Assembly (NCBI GenBank): GCA_016790765.1
Contig: JAEUMZ010000134.1
Location: forward strand, 1 to 64,000
From: Betaproteobacteria bacterium
GTDB taxonomy: Bacteria > Pseudomonadota > Gammaproteobacteria > Burkholderiales > Usitatibacteraceae
Reading direction: 5' to 3'
Length of the DNA stretch: 64,000 nucleotides
Each line of letters starts with the position of its first letter. Position 1 is the first letter of the stretch. The notes under the pieces were generated by a model. That model made no database searches. It was not told where the DNA came from and saw only the letters and a list, made by a program, of their open reading frames with translations. This document shows, piece by piece, positions 44,811 to 53,277 of this stretch. The position numbers were made by a program, and so were the translations under genes.

Positions 44811-45289
44811 GTGCGCTGCCGATCGATCCGGCGTCCGCCCTGCAATGGCAGGCGATGCGCGAGGAGGACCTCGCCGACGTGGCCGCGATCGAGGCGACGG
44901 TGTACGCCTTTCCATGGACCTTGGGCAATTTCCGCGATTCTCTGGCGGCCGGCTACCAGTGCAGCACGGCCTGGATTGGCCGCGAGCTGGTGGCCTATGC
45001 GGTGGTGATGCTGGCGCTGGATGAGGCGCACCTGCTCAATGTGGCCGTGGCGGCGCACTGGCAGGGCCATGGCATCGGCCGGCGCTACATGCACCACCTG
45101 ATCGAATCCGCGCGCCGGCAAAAACTGGACATGCTGTTCCTGGAAGTGCGGCCGTCGAATGCGATTGGCCGCCACTTGTACGCGACGCTCGGATTCAAGC
45201 AGCTCGGCGTGCGGCGCGACTACTATCCCGCGGTCACCGGCCGGGAAGACGCGCTGTTCCTGGGCCTCAACCTGGACGAACGGGCATGA
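44807..45289 (+). CDS. rimI: Ribosomal protein S18-alanine N-acetyltransferase RimI
   Basis: GNAT of 160 aa. The acetyl-CoA loop is NVAVAAHWQGHGIGRRYMHH, and LFLEVRPSNAIGRHLYATLGF followed by RRDYY is diagnostic of RimI. It acetylates the N-terminal Ala of ribosomal S18 (family knowledge). Overlaps tsaB and udg genes by 4 bp each. Confidence 0.93.
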   Translation: MSALPIDPASALQWQAMREEDLADVAAIEATVYAFPWTLGNFRDSLAAGYQCSTAWIGRELVAYAVVMLALDEAHLLNVAVAAHWQGHGIGRRYMHHLIESARRQKLDMLFLEVRPSNAIGRHLYATLGFKQLGVRRDYYPAVTGREDALFLGLNLDERA

Positions 45290-46077
45290 CCCGGCCGGTG
45301 AACCTGGACACCTTGCGCGAGCTGGAACTGCTCGACGTCCTGCCGCACCTGTGGCGAACCGGTACGCCCGCCGGCGCCCCTGCAACGTCTCCAGAGGCGC
45401 CGCAACGCACTTCGACCCCGGCGGTCGTTGCACCCGGCACGCAGCGCGCGCCCAAGGCGCCGATCGCCGCGCAACCCTTGCCGGTGCCCGCGGATCCGGC
45501 GCGCGCCGCGAGAATTGCCGCGCTCGACTGGCGCGCGCTGAACGAAGACATGGCCGCCTGTCGCGCCTGCCGCTTGTGCGAGCGACGCAAGCAGGCCGTG
45601 CCGGGCGTGGGCGCGCTCGATGCGTCCTGGCTGTTCGTCGGCGAAGGGCCGGGCGCCGAGGAGGACGAACAAGGCGAGCCGTTCGTGGGCCAGGCCGGCA
45701 AGCTCCTCGACGCGATGCTGGCGGCCGCAGGACTGCAGCGGGGACGCGAGGTGTATATCGCCAACGTGGTCAAGTGCCGGCCGCCCGGCAATCGCACGCC
45801 CAGCCCGGATGAAGCGGAAGCGTGTGCGCCCTATTTGGACCGGCAGATCAACCTCATTCGCCCGAAGATCATCGTCGCGCTCGGCAAGACGGCCGTCACG
45901 CGCCTGACCGGACGCGACACCAGCATGGCCTCGCTGCGCCTGCAGCGGTTCGAATACCAGGGGATCCCGCTGGTGGCGACCTACCATCCTGCGTACCTGC
46001 TCAGAAACCTGCCCGACAAGCTGAAAGCCTGGGAAGACCTGGTGTTCGCCCGCCGCGTCCGGGCTGAAACCCGCTGA
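45286..46077 (+). CDS. Family 4/type uracil-DNA glycosylase (iron-sulfur)
   Basis: Uracil-DNA glycosylase of 263 aa. N-terminal ~85 residues are an Ala/Pro-rich linker. The Fe-S ligands CRACRLCERRKQ and those in VVKCRPPGNRTPSPDEAEAC are present. Motif A FVGEGPGAEEDEQGEPFVGQ and motif B TYHPAYLLRN define family 4 (UDGa). It removes uracil from DNA. The tsaB-rimI-udg order is seen in Betaproteobacteria. Confidence 0.92.
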   Translation: MTRPVNLDTLRELELLDVLPHLWRTGTPAGAPATSPEAPQRTSTPAVVAPGTQRAPKAPIAAQPLPVPADPARAARIAALDWRALNEDMAACRACRLCERRKQAVPGVGALDASWLFVGEGPGAEEDEQGEPFVGQAGKLLDAMLAAAGLQRGREVYIANVVKCRPPGNRTPSPDEAEACAPYLDRQINLIRPKIIVALGKTAVTRLTGRDTSMASLRLQRFEYQGIPLVATYHPAYLLRNLPDKLKAWEDLVFARRVRAETR

Positions 46078-46218
46078 GCGTACGGGCCTTGGTGCCGGCA
46101 AGATGGGCATTCGTCGCAACACACGGACCCGGCGCTTGGAATCGCTAGAATGCCCCCATATTCGATTCGCGGCCCGATCGACCTGTTCCGGGGCCGCATC
46201 ATCTGAAGAGGAAACGAC

Positions 46219-46836
46219 ATGAAAAAGTGGATGCTGACGTTGGGCTTGACGGCTGCGCTGACGTTGTCCGGCTGCGGCTATAACGATTTCCAGACCAAGG
46301 ACGAGGCCGTCAAGAAGTCCTGGGCCGAGGTGCTGAACCAGTACCAGCGCCGCTCGGACCTGATCCCGAACCTCGTCGCCACCGTGCAGGGCTATGCCCA
46401 GCAGGAAAAGGACGTGTTGCTGGGCGTGACCGAGGCGCGCTCGCGCGTCGGCTCGATGAAGGTCGATGAAAGCGTGCTGGCCAACCCGCAGGCAATGCAG
46501 AATTTCCAGAAGGCGCAGGGCGAACTGTCCAGCGCGCTGTCGCGATTGCTGGTGGTGGCAGAGAACTACCCGCAACTGAAATCCGACGCCAACTTCCGCG
46601 AGCTGCAATCGCAACTGGAAGGCACGGAAAACCGCATCACCGTGGCCCGCAAGCGCTACACGGAGGCGATCGAAGGCTACAACGTGCTGACGCGCCAGTT
46701 TCCGACCAACCTGACGGCGATGCTGTTCAGCTATTCGGTCAAGCCGCAGTTCACGGTGGAAAACGAAAAGGCGATCTCCACGGCGCCCAAGGTCGACTTC
46801 GGCGCCAAGCCGGCGCCGGCGCCGGCCACGAAGTGA
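46219..46836 (+). CDS. lemA: LemA family lipoprotein
   Basis: Protein of 205 aa. Lipobox TLSGC places the lipidated Cys at residue 19. The LemA domain is clear: AEVLNQYQRRSDLIPNLVAT, GYAQQEKDVLLGVTEARSRV and ENRITVARKRYTEAIEGYN. The helical-bundle domain is periplasmic; function is unknown. It heads a lemA-TPM-TPM unit as found in many bacteria. The ribosome site GAAGAGGAAA is strong. Confidence 0.93.
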   Translation: MKKWMLTLGLTAALTLSGCGYNDFQTKDEAVKKSWAEVLNQYQRRSDLIPNLVATVQGYAQQEKDVLLGVTEARSRVGSMKVDESVLANPQAMQNFQKAQGELSSALSRLLVVAENYPQLKSDANFRELQSQLEGTENRITVARKRYTEAIEGYNVLTRQFPTNLTAMLFSYSVKPQFTVENEKAISTAPKVDFGAKPAPAPATK

Positions 46837-46863
46837 TTCGCGCGTTCACGCGCGGGTCTTGAC

Positions 46864-47802
46864 ATGACGCTCCAGCGGGCCATCCCGGCACACGCCGGGA
46901 TCCGGGCGTGGGTCTGGCTGCGCAGCGCGCTGATCGCAGCCTGCGTGGCGATGGCCACGCTGGGGGCGCAGGTGGCGATCGCCGCCGAAGGCGATCCCCT
47001 GCCGGTGCCCCCGGTCAAGAAGCGCGTCACGGACCAGACCGGCACCCTGTCCGCTGCCGACGAGGCGCGCATCGAGGGCAAGCTGCGTGCGTTCGAGTCG
47101 GCCAAGGGCGCTCAGGTGGCGGTACTGATCGTGCCGACGACGCAGCCGGAAGCCATCTTCGACTATGCGATCCGCGTCGCCGAGGCCTGGAAACTGGGCC
47201 GCAAGGGCGTCGACGACGGCGTGCTGTTCGTGGTCGCCAAGAACGACCGCAAGATGCAGATCCTCGTCGGGCCCGGTTTGCAGGGCACGCTCACCGATGC
47301 GATGAGCAAGCGCATCATCGGCGAGATCGTCGCGCCGCGGTTCCGTTCGGGCGACTTTGCCGGCGGCATCGAGCAGGGACTCGACCGCATCATGGGACTC
47401 CTGCAGGGCGAGGCGCTGCCTCCGCCGCAGAAAAAGCGCACTGGCGTGAAGTCGTCCTCGTCGGCAATGGAGGGGTTCCTCATCGTCGGTGTTCTGGCCG
47501 CGCTGGTGGTGGGCCCGCTGCTCCGGATGCTGATGGGGCGCCTCCTTGGCGCGGCGGCAACCGCCGGGGTCACCGGGGCGGCGGCCTGGTTCGTGCTTGG
47601 CGGGCTCCTGGTGCCGATCGTGGTCGGCGTGATCGTGTTTTTCGTGGTGCTGCTGATGGGGGCGATGTCGCGGCATGGCGGTGGATGGGGCGGGGGCTGG
47701 TCCACAGGCGGGGGTGGAGGGGATTGGAGCGGCGGGTCGTCCGACAGCTTCAGTGGCGGCGGTGGCAGCTTTGACGGCGGCGGCGCTTCGGGGGACTGGT
47801 GA
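46864..47802 (+). CDS. TPM domain membrane protein (YgcG family)
   Basis: Protein of 312 aa: signal peptide (SALIAACVAMATLGAQVAIA), TPM domain (VTDQTGTLSAADEARIEGKL, VLIVPTTQPEAIFDYAIRV, DDGVLFVVAKNDRKMQILVG), then hydrophobic segments (FLIVGVLAALVVGPLL, GGLLVPIVVGVIVFFVVLL) and a Gly/Ser/Asp-rich tail. The first codons fall in a small palindrome (CCCGGCACACGCCGGG), so the N-terminus before the signal may not be original. It follows lemA and overlaps the next TPM gene. Confidence 0.88.
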   Translation: MTLQRAIPAHAGIRAWVWLRSALIAACVAMATLGAQVAIAAEGDPLPVPPVKKRVTDQTGTLSAADEARIEGKLRAFESAKGAQVAVLIVPTTQPEAIFDYAIRVAEAWKLGRKGVDDGVLFVVAKNDRKMQILVGPGLQGTLTDAMSKRIIGEIVAPRFRSGDFAGGIEQGLDRIMGLLQGEALPPPQKKRTGVKSSSSAMEGFLIVGVLAALVVGPLLRMLMGRLLGAAATAGVTGAAAWFVLGGLLVPIVVGVIVFFVVLLMGAMSRHGGGWGGGWSTGGGGGDWSGGSSDSFSGGGGSFDGGGASGDW

Positions 47803-48302
47803 TGGACTTCCTCAAACGCTTCCTGCGCCATGTGTGGATGTCCCCCATCCAGCGAAACCGCATGTTTCCGCAGACCACGCTCGATGCCATCCAAAAGGTG
47901 ATTGCGGCCGGCGAGACCACGCATCGCGGTGAAATCCGCTTCGTGGTGGAGGCCGAGCTGACGGCCGGGCAACTGTGGGCCAACATCTCGTCGCGGCAGC
48001 GCGCGATCGACGTGTTTTCCGAGTTGCGCGTGTGGGATACCGAGGAGAACATCGGCGTCCTGCTGTATGTGCTGCTGGCCGACCGCAAAGTGGAGATCGT
48101 CGCCGATCGCGGCATCGACCGGCGCGTCGGCGCCGAGCGCTGGCGCGCCATCTGCAAGGAAATCGAACTGCGCTACCGCCGCGGTGAATTTCTCGAGGGG
48201 ACGCGTATCGGCATCGAGAAGATCAGTGCCGAGCTGGCGCACGCTTTTCCCGCCCAAGGCGAGAATCCCAACGAGCTGCCGGACAAACCGGTCGTGATGT
48301 AG
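47802..48302 (+). CDS. TPM domain protein, soluble form
   Basis: Protein of 166 aa with a TPM domain (IQKVIAAGETTHRGEIRFVV, WDTEENIGVLLYVLLADRKV, EIVADRGIDRRVGAERW and a helical C-terminus). No signal peptide, so it probably sits on the cytoplasmic side or is soluble. ATG 47802 overlaps the preceding TGA by one base. Its pairing with the membrane TPM and LemA suggests one membrane-associated complex (inference). Confidence 0.86.
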   Translation: MDFLKRFLRHVWMSPIQRNRMFPQTTLDAIQKVIAAGETTHRGEIRFVVEAELTAGQLWANISSRQRAIDVFSELRVWDTEENIGVLLYVLLADRKVEIVADRGIDRRVGAERWRAICKEIELRYRRGEFLEGTRIGIEKISAELAHAFPAQGENPNELPDKPVVM

Positions 48303-48340
48303 CGCCTGGCCCTGCAAGGCCGACCGCCGCGTCCGCCAAG

Positions 48341-48393
48341 GCGTTCCGGCCGGCATTGACTTGAAATCCGCGCCGGTGCTAGAGTTTGGCGCA
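48341..48393 (+). repeat. Dispersed ~50-bp intergenic repeat, copy 5
   Basis: Contains AATCCGCGCCGGTGCTAGAG followed by TTTGGCGCAT; it lies just upstream of the gene at 48428. Confidence 0.65.
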
Positions 48394-48427
48394 TAGAACC
48401 CGCGTGCAACCACTCGCCAGGAATCGC

Positions 48428-48883
48428 ATGCCTGCTTCACCTGCCACGCTGTCGCCCCCTGAATTCCTTGCCGTCGTGCGCGGCTATGCAGAGGCGTGCC
48501 GCGCGCACGATGCGCGATTGCTGGTGTGGTTTGGCCTGGCGCTGTTCGCCGCGCTCGAGGTGGTGGCCGGGGGGTTCCTGTTCCTGGACGCGAACGTGCT
48601 GGCGAACTTCGGCCAGATCGGACCGTTTGCGCGCGCCTGGACGGCGCTTTCCCTGGCGGCGGCGGTGGGCTTGGCGGTCTACATCCTGGCCACCAGTTCG
48701 CGTTTCCACCGCAATTCCGTGCCGCGCTGCCCGCGCTGCACGGTATCGATCCGCAACCTCGATGACTTCCTGATGGCGATGTCGCTGCCCGCACCGGTCG
48801 GGCACATGGCGGCCAGCGTGCGGTGCGATGTCTGCGAACACGGCATCGCGGACTGGAACGCCGGGGCGTTTCGCGCCTCCTGA
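48428..48883 (+). CDS. Hypothetical membrane protein with zinc-ribbon-like tail
   Basis: Protein of 151 aa with two transmembrane helices (VWFGLALFAALEVVAGGFLF and ALSLAAAVGLAVYILA). The C-terminal domain has two CxxC pairs (CPRCT and CDVCEHG), suggesting a zinc ribbon. Family unknown. Its stop lies 17 bp from the convergent CBS gene. Confidence 0.62.
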   Translation: MPASPATLSPPEFLAVVRGYAEACRAHDARLLVWFGLALFAALEVVAGGFLFLDANVLANFGQIGPFARAWTALSLAAAVGLAVYILATSSRFHRNSVPRCPRCTVSIRNLDDFLMAMSLPAPVGHMAASVRCDVCEHGIADWNAGAFRAS

Positions 48884-48899
48884 CGCGTCGGGGCGGGTT

Positions 48900-49487
48900 T
48901 CAGCCCGGTGCGATGGCCGCCTCGATTTCAGCGAACGAGCGTGCCGCGCCGCTGGCGATGATCGACACGCCGAGTTGACGCTCGATCTGTGTGAGCGAGA
49001 ACACGCCGATCACGACCACACGGCCCTCGCGGTCCTTGTCGATCACCAGCGTGTGCTGGCGCCCGGATTCCTTCAGGCTCGCCACGACCTCGCCCACATG
49101 GCCGTGCGAGACCGTGCGCCAGTCGATGGCGTCGAGCCTTTCCAAGGGCGTCATGATGTCCGCGACGAGGATTTCCGAATGGCGCACGCGGCGCTCCTGG
49201 ATGAAGCGCAGCGGCTTGTCGCCGAGGATGTCGTTGGCGGTGATGATGCCGCAGAGGCTGCGTTCGCTGTTGAGCACGAACAGCATGCGCACGCCGCGCT
49301 GGATCATGTACGCATGCGCCGCGTCCATCGACTGCTGCTGGTCGATGGTGGCGGGAATGTTGTGCCGCAGGTCGGTCATCACGTCGAGGGCGGGCGAATC
49401 CTCCTTGACCGACTTCGGGGGCGCGGGGCGGGCGACGAGCACGGTACCTTGGAGGTTCAAGCTCGGAAGCGGGCGATAGTCGCGCAT
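48900..49487 (-). CDS. CBS-domain protein
   Basis: Protein of 195 aa with a pair of CBS motifs: NIPATIDQQQSMDAAHAYMI, RMLFVLNSERSLCGIITAND for the first and VGEVVASLKESGRQHTLVID with GRVVVIGVFSLTQIERQLG for the second. CBS pairs usually bind adenine nucleotides and sense energy state. Start at 49487 excludes an upstream extension with no similarity. It lies 147 bp after the kinase gene on the same strand and may be co-regulated. Confidence 0.85.
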   Translation of the reverse strand: MRDYRPLPSLNLQGTVLVARPAPPKSVKEDSPALDVMTDLRHNIPATIDQQQSMDAAHAYMIQRGVRMLFVLNSERSLCGIITANDILGDKPLRFIQERRVRHSEILVADIMTPLERLDAIDWRTVSHGHVGEVVASLKESGRQHTLVIDKDREGRVVVIGVFSLTQIERQLGVSIIASGAARSFAEIEAAIAPG

Positions 49488-49634
49488 GGACCGGGTCTCC
49501 TGGTCTGTTGTGGCTGGCGGTCGCCGGAACAATCGGCCCGCGGTTCCCCGGGGCAGCGTTCCGAATCCTGAATCGATACTACGCCGATTCGTGCGCGCTC
49601 GCCAAGAGGCGGGACGATGGTGGATGGGTGCAGC

Positions 49635-50948
49635 TCAGCGCAGCAGCAGCGCCACGGACAGCCCCACGGCCAGCACCGCGAGCAGGATGATGAGCGCGAT
49701 CGGCACCAGGTTGTTCACCGACGGTGCACTGGCGGGACGTTGCGCCGCCAAGGGCTGGGTGCGGCGCGACTTGTCGAACTGCTCCAACTGGTCGACGTGC
49801 GCAAAGCGGACACTGCGCTGGCCTTGCGTGTCGGCGGGCCCCGGCTTTGGGCGCGGACCCGTGGCCTCGGCGCCAGGCGTCAGGTGCTTGAAGGCGCGCA
49901 TCTTGCGGGTATCCGAGATGTACTTTTCGAATTCCGCGGTCTGATTGGTCATTGCGGCGAGCTTCAGGGTGGCGTCGAAAGAGTCGAAACCCTTGGCCAG
50001 CTTGAGCGGCGCCGCTTCCTCGACCTGCTGCGATTCTTTTTGGTAGCGCCCGGCGCTCAGGGCTTCGCGCTTGGGTGCCTGCGTGGTGGGCGGCGCAGTC
50101 TTGGCCAGCGGCGCGCCATCGCGTCCGGTCACCGAGCGCTTGACGAAGTCGAGGTCGTTCGCGAACTCGGCCATGGACTGGTAGCGCTCGTCCGGCATCT
50201 TGGCCAGCGCCTTGGCGACGATCAGGTCCAGCATCTGCGGCACCTGCGGATTCGAGGTGGACGGTGCCGGCGGGTTGTTGTTGACCGTCGCATACATGAT
50301 CGCATTGACGTTTTCGCCATCGAACGGCGGTTGTCCCGTGAGGGCCTCGTAGAGCACGACGCCGAGGGAGAAGATGTCGGTGCGCGGATCGAGGTCGCGG
50401 CCGATCACCTGCTCCGGCGACATGTAGCGCGGGCTGCCCAGGATCAGGCCGGTCATGGTCTTGACCGCCGAGGTCGGGATGCGTGCAATGCCGAAGTCGG
50501 TGATCTTGGCCAGGCCGCCGCGCACCAGCATGATGTTGGAGGGCTTCACGTCGCGATGCACCACCTCGTGCTCGTGTGCAAAGCCCAGCCCCATGGCGAT
50601 CTGCCGGATCCAGTCGACCGTCGATCCCACGTCGGGCAGCTTGCCCTCGGCCAGCACGTCCTTCAGTTCGTGCCCCTCGAGGAACTCCATCGCCATGTAG
50701 GCCATTTCCTCGGTGCGGCCCACGTCGTAGATCGTCACGATGTTGGGATGGTTGAGGCGGCCGGCCGCCTTGATTTCCTGCTGGAAACGGAGTTCGTACT
50801 CCTCGATCTCGGCACGATTGAGCGACAGGTTGACCGTCTTGATGGCGACCACGCGGTCGATCATTGGATCGACGGCCTTGTACACGGTACCCATCGCACC
50901 CTGGCCGATGGTCCCGAGGATCTTGTAGCGCCCGAGGGTTTCAATCAT
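49635..50948 (-). CDS. Membrane-anchored Ser/Thr protein kinase
   Basis: Hanks-type kinase of 437 aa. Glycine loop GQGAMG (15-20), invariant Lys37 in VAIKTV, HRDVKPSN catalytic loop, DFG in ITDFGIAR and SPRYMSPEQV. The domain ends near residue 275. A ~140-residue linker with no known fold is followed by a C-terminal membrane helix (LVPIALIILLAVLAVGLSVA), so the kinase faces the cytoplasm. The start overlaps the stop of the TssQ-like gene (ATGA). Confidence 0.92.
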   Translation of the reverse strand: MIETLGRYKILGTIGQGAMGTVYKAVDPMIDRVVAIKTVNLSLNRAEIEEYELRFQQEIKAAGRLNHPNIVTIYDVGRTEEMAYMAMEFLEGHELKDVLAEGKLPDVGSTVDWIRQIAMGLGFAHEHEVVHRDVKPSNIMLVRGGLAKITDFGIARIPTSAVKTMTGLILGSPRYMSPEQVIGRDLDPRTDIFSLGVVLYEALTGQPPFDGENVNAIMYATVNNNPPAPSTSNPQVPQMLDLIVAKALAKMPDERYQSMAEFANDLDFVKRSVTGRDGAPLAKTAPPTTQAPKREALSAGRYQKESQQVEEAAPLKLAKGFDSFDATLKLAAMTNQTAEFEKYISDTRKMRAFKHLTPGAEATGPRPKPGPADTQGQRSVRFAHVDQLEQFDKSRRTQPLAAQRPASAPSVNNLVPIALIILLAVLAVGLSVALLLR

Positions 50949-51736
50949 TTGCCGGCGGCGGGTTTGGTTTTGGACTTGGCGGCGCGGAACGACGGGCCCC
51001 ACGACGGATGGCCGGCCTCGGCGGGCTCGAGGTCGAACTTTGGATCGATCTGCAGGATTTTTTCGAACTCCGCACGGCACTGCGGCATGCGGTTGGTCAG
51101 GCAATAGCAGAAGGCGGAGAGCTTGCGCGCCTTCTGCGCATCCGCCGCCGGGAGCGATTCCTTGAGCCCATCCTGCAGCAGTTTGAGCGCCTTGGCGAAG
51201 TCGCCGTCCTCGTAGGCCTTGGTGCCGTCGGTGACCAGCTTTTCACCCGCGCTGAGCAGCCGCGCGGGCGGCGGAATCGGCTTGCCGGAAGCCTTGAGTT
51301 CGCGCTCGGTCTTGACCAGCCGGAACAACGGTCCCCAGGTGGGGTGGCCGGACTCGGTGGGCAGCAGCTCGAACTTGGCGTCCACCGTGAATGCCTTCTC
51401 AAATTCCTCCTTGCACTGCAACTCGCGGCCGTTCACGCAATGCGTGAAGGCCAGGTGCTTGCGCGCGGTCAATTGCTCGCCCGCCTGCAGCAGACCGGAG
51501 TCGAGCGCCAGCAGGAGGTTTTTCAGCGCATCGTCGTACGCACCGGTCTCGTAGGCCTTGACGCCATCGGCGAGCAGCGTGCGCGCCCGGTCGAGCCGCG
51601 CCTGCTGCGCCACTTCTTCCGCGGTGGGGCCGGCAGGCTTGGGGGGCGGCGGAGCCGCGCAGCCCGCCATTCCGGCCAGGATCAGGCCGATGATCGCGCA
51701 CCGTATCGCGGGGGAACGCTGGCGGCGGGCATTCAT
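50945..51736 (-). CDS. TssQ-like lipoprotein with duplicated domain
   Basis: Lipoprotein of 263 aa; lipobox LAGMAGC. Two homologous halves follow: GVKAYETGAYDDALKNLLLA, CKEEFEKAFTVDAKFELLPT and GHPTWGPLFR; then GTKAYEDGDFAKALKLLQDG, CRAEFEKILQIDPKFDLEPA and GHPSWGPSFR. This matches the TssQ family found with some type VI secretion clusters, where a single unit is usual. No other T6SS component is in the window. It lies between the cyclase and the kinase genes. Confidence 0.83.
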   Translation of the reverse strand: MNARRQRSPAIRCAIIGLILAGMAGCAAPPPPKPAGPTAEEVAQQARLDRARTLLADGVKAYETGAYDDALKNLLLALDSGLLQAGEQLTARKHLAFTHCVNGRELQCKEEFEKAFTVDAKFELLPTESGHPTWGPLFRLVKTERELKASGKPIPPPARLLSAGEKLVTDGTKAYEDGDFAKALKLLQDGLKESLPAADAQKARKLSAFCYCLTNRMPQCRAEFEKILQIDPKFDLEPAEAGHPSWGPSFRAAKSKTKPAAGK

Positions 51737-51821
51737 GCGCAGAACTCCGTCTTCGGTGGGGAGAGCGTCAGGCTCGGGCTTGACATTCTAATGGCGTGGA
51801 ACGGCACCCTTGTTGCTGCGA

Positions 51822-53108
51822 TCATCTGAACGTGTGACGGACAACCACCTCTTCACGTGCCTTGACCTCCACGGTGGCCACGTACGGCGCAAAGGTGGAG
51901 TTCCGCACTTCGACCTTGTACTTTCCGGGGGGCAGCTTGTGCTGCTTGACCGGCGGCGAAACGCCGATGGTCTTGCCGTTCACCACCACCTCGCCCCAGG
52001 GGTTGATCTGCAGGTTGATGGTGCCCAGGACAATGGCGGCCTTGGCATCCAGCTTGGCATCGGCCTTGGCCTCGGGCTTCGATTCCGGTTTGCCTTCCGC
52101 TTTCGAAGGCTCGGTCTTGGCCGGCACTGGAACCGCGACCGGCGCCGCGTCGCCAGGCGGCTTGGCGGGCTCGGTGGACGACGTGGCAGGGGTGTTCGAA
52201 CCGGTCGCTCCCGTTGCAGGCATGGCAGGTTCCGGGGTCGGGCTCGCCGGCGGCAGCGCTGCCTTGTTCGCCAAGGCGGCGACGTCAGGCGCTTTTTCCG
52301 GGGGTTGGTCCTGGGACTTCTTGGAAAACACCACGAAGGCCAGCACGAACACCACGGCCGCGAGCGACGCGATCAGCACCGTGAGCTTGCGCTTGTCCTG
52401 CAGGAAGGGCACGGACGCGGCGCCGCCGTCGGTGGCCGCAGGGTCATAGGCGCCGGTGCGGCCCTCGTACGTCGAATATGCATTGGTGCCGCTCATCGCG
52501 GCGCGGCTGGCAAATCCCGCGCGCACCTTGTCGAACGCCGCGGCCGATTCGCCCACCACGTAGATTTCGTGCTCGCGGATGTGCTTGTCGGTGCGCGAAC
52601 CCTCGTAGCGGAACAGCTTGGCGTATTCGTCCGAGATGACCGAGACCACGTCGAAGAACGAACGCGACACCACGATCTGGCCTTCGTTGGCGAAGCCCAT
52701 GATCCGCTGCGCAACGTTGATGCCGTCGCCGACGATGTTCGGGTGACCGTTGATGTCCCGAACCAGCTTCACCGGTCCCAGGTTGATGCCGATGCGCAGG
52801 GGCAGGGGATCGTCGCCCGGTTCTGCGCCGGAGCTTGCGTCGACACGCCGCACCATGTCGCGCATGTGCATCGACACAAACAGGGCGTCTTCAGGGTCGC
52901 CCAGGAAACTCAACGCCGCGCCGTCGCCGGTGTCGAGGATCAGGCGCTGGTCCGGTGCGATGTCCGACAGCGCGCTCGACAGCAGTGCCGTGAAGCGATC
53001 CTTGAGCGTGATCTGCTCGGACACCGTCCGCTTCGAGTAGCCGATGATGTCGACAAACACCACGCTGCCGATGAAGGTGCGGCTACTCTGGTCGAGCACT
53101 GCGCTCAC
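51822..53108 (-). CDS. Adenylate/guanylate cyclase-domain protein with PEGA domain
   Basis: Protein of 428 aa. N-terminal class III cyclase homology domain (SVVFVDIIGYSKRT, LILDTGDGAALSFLG, GINLGPVKLV, NIVGDGINVAQRIM), about residues 10-185. A membrane helix follows near residue 245 (LTVLIASLAAVVFVLAFVVF), then ~90 Pro/Ala/Lys-rich residues and a C-terminal PEGA domain (INPWGEVVVNGKTIGVSPP). The cyclase is cytoplasmic and the PEGA domain is outside. Whether catalysis or only nucleotide sensing is retained is not clear. Confidence 0.88.
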   Translation of the reverse strand: MSAVLDQSSRTFIGSVVFVDIIGYSKRTVSEQITLKDRFTALLSSALSDIAPDQRLILDTGDGAALSFLGDPEDALFVSMHMRDMVRRVDASSGAEPGDDPLPLRIGINLGPVKLVRDINGHPNIVGDGINVAQRIMGFANEGQIVVSRSFFDVVSVISDEYAKLFRYEGSRTDKHIREHEIYVVGESAAAFDKVRAGFASRAAMSGTNAYSTYEGRTGAYDPAATDGGAASVPFLQDKRKLTVLIASLAAVVFVLAFVVFSKKSQDQPPEKAPDVAALANKAALPPASPTPEPAMPATGATGSNTPATSSTEPAKPPGDAAPVAVPVPAKTEPSKAEGKPESKPEAKADAKLDAKAAIVLGTINLQINPWGEVVVNGKTIGVSPPVKQHKLPPGKYKVEVRNSTFAPYVATVEVKAREEVVVRHTFR

Positions 53109-53277
53109 GTGTGGGTTCCGATGATGGTCTCGAGGCTACGTGCGAAGGTCGCCGGCGGATGCCCTGTTGTTTTCATCCCTCTGGCAAGGCAAGCGCCGTG
53201 CCAACGGCCACCGGTGGACGTATGTTACCCAATCTTGAACCAAATCCGTACCCCGGCATTGCGGGGTGGGCGGGGAA

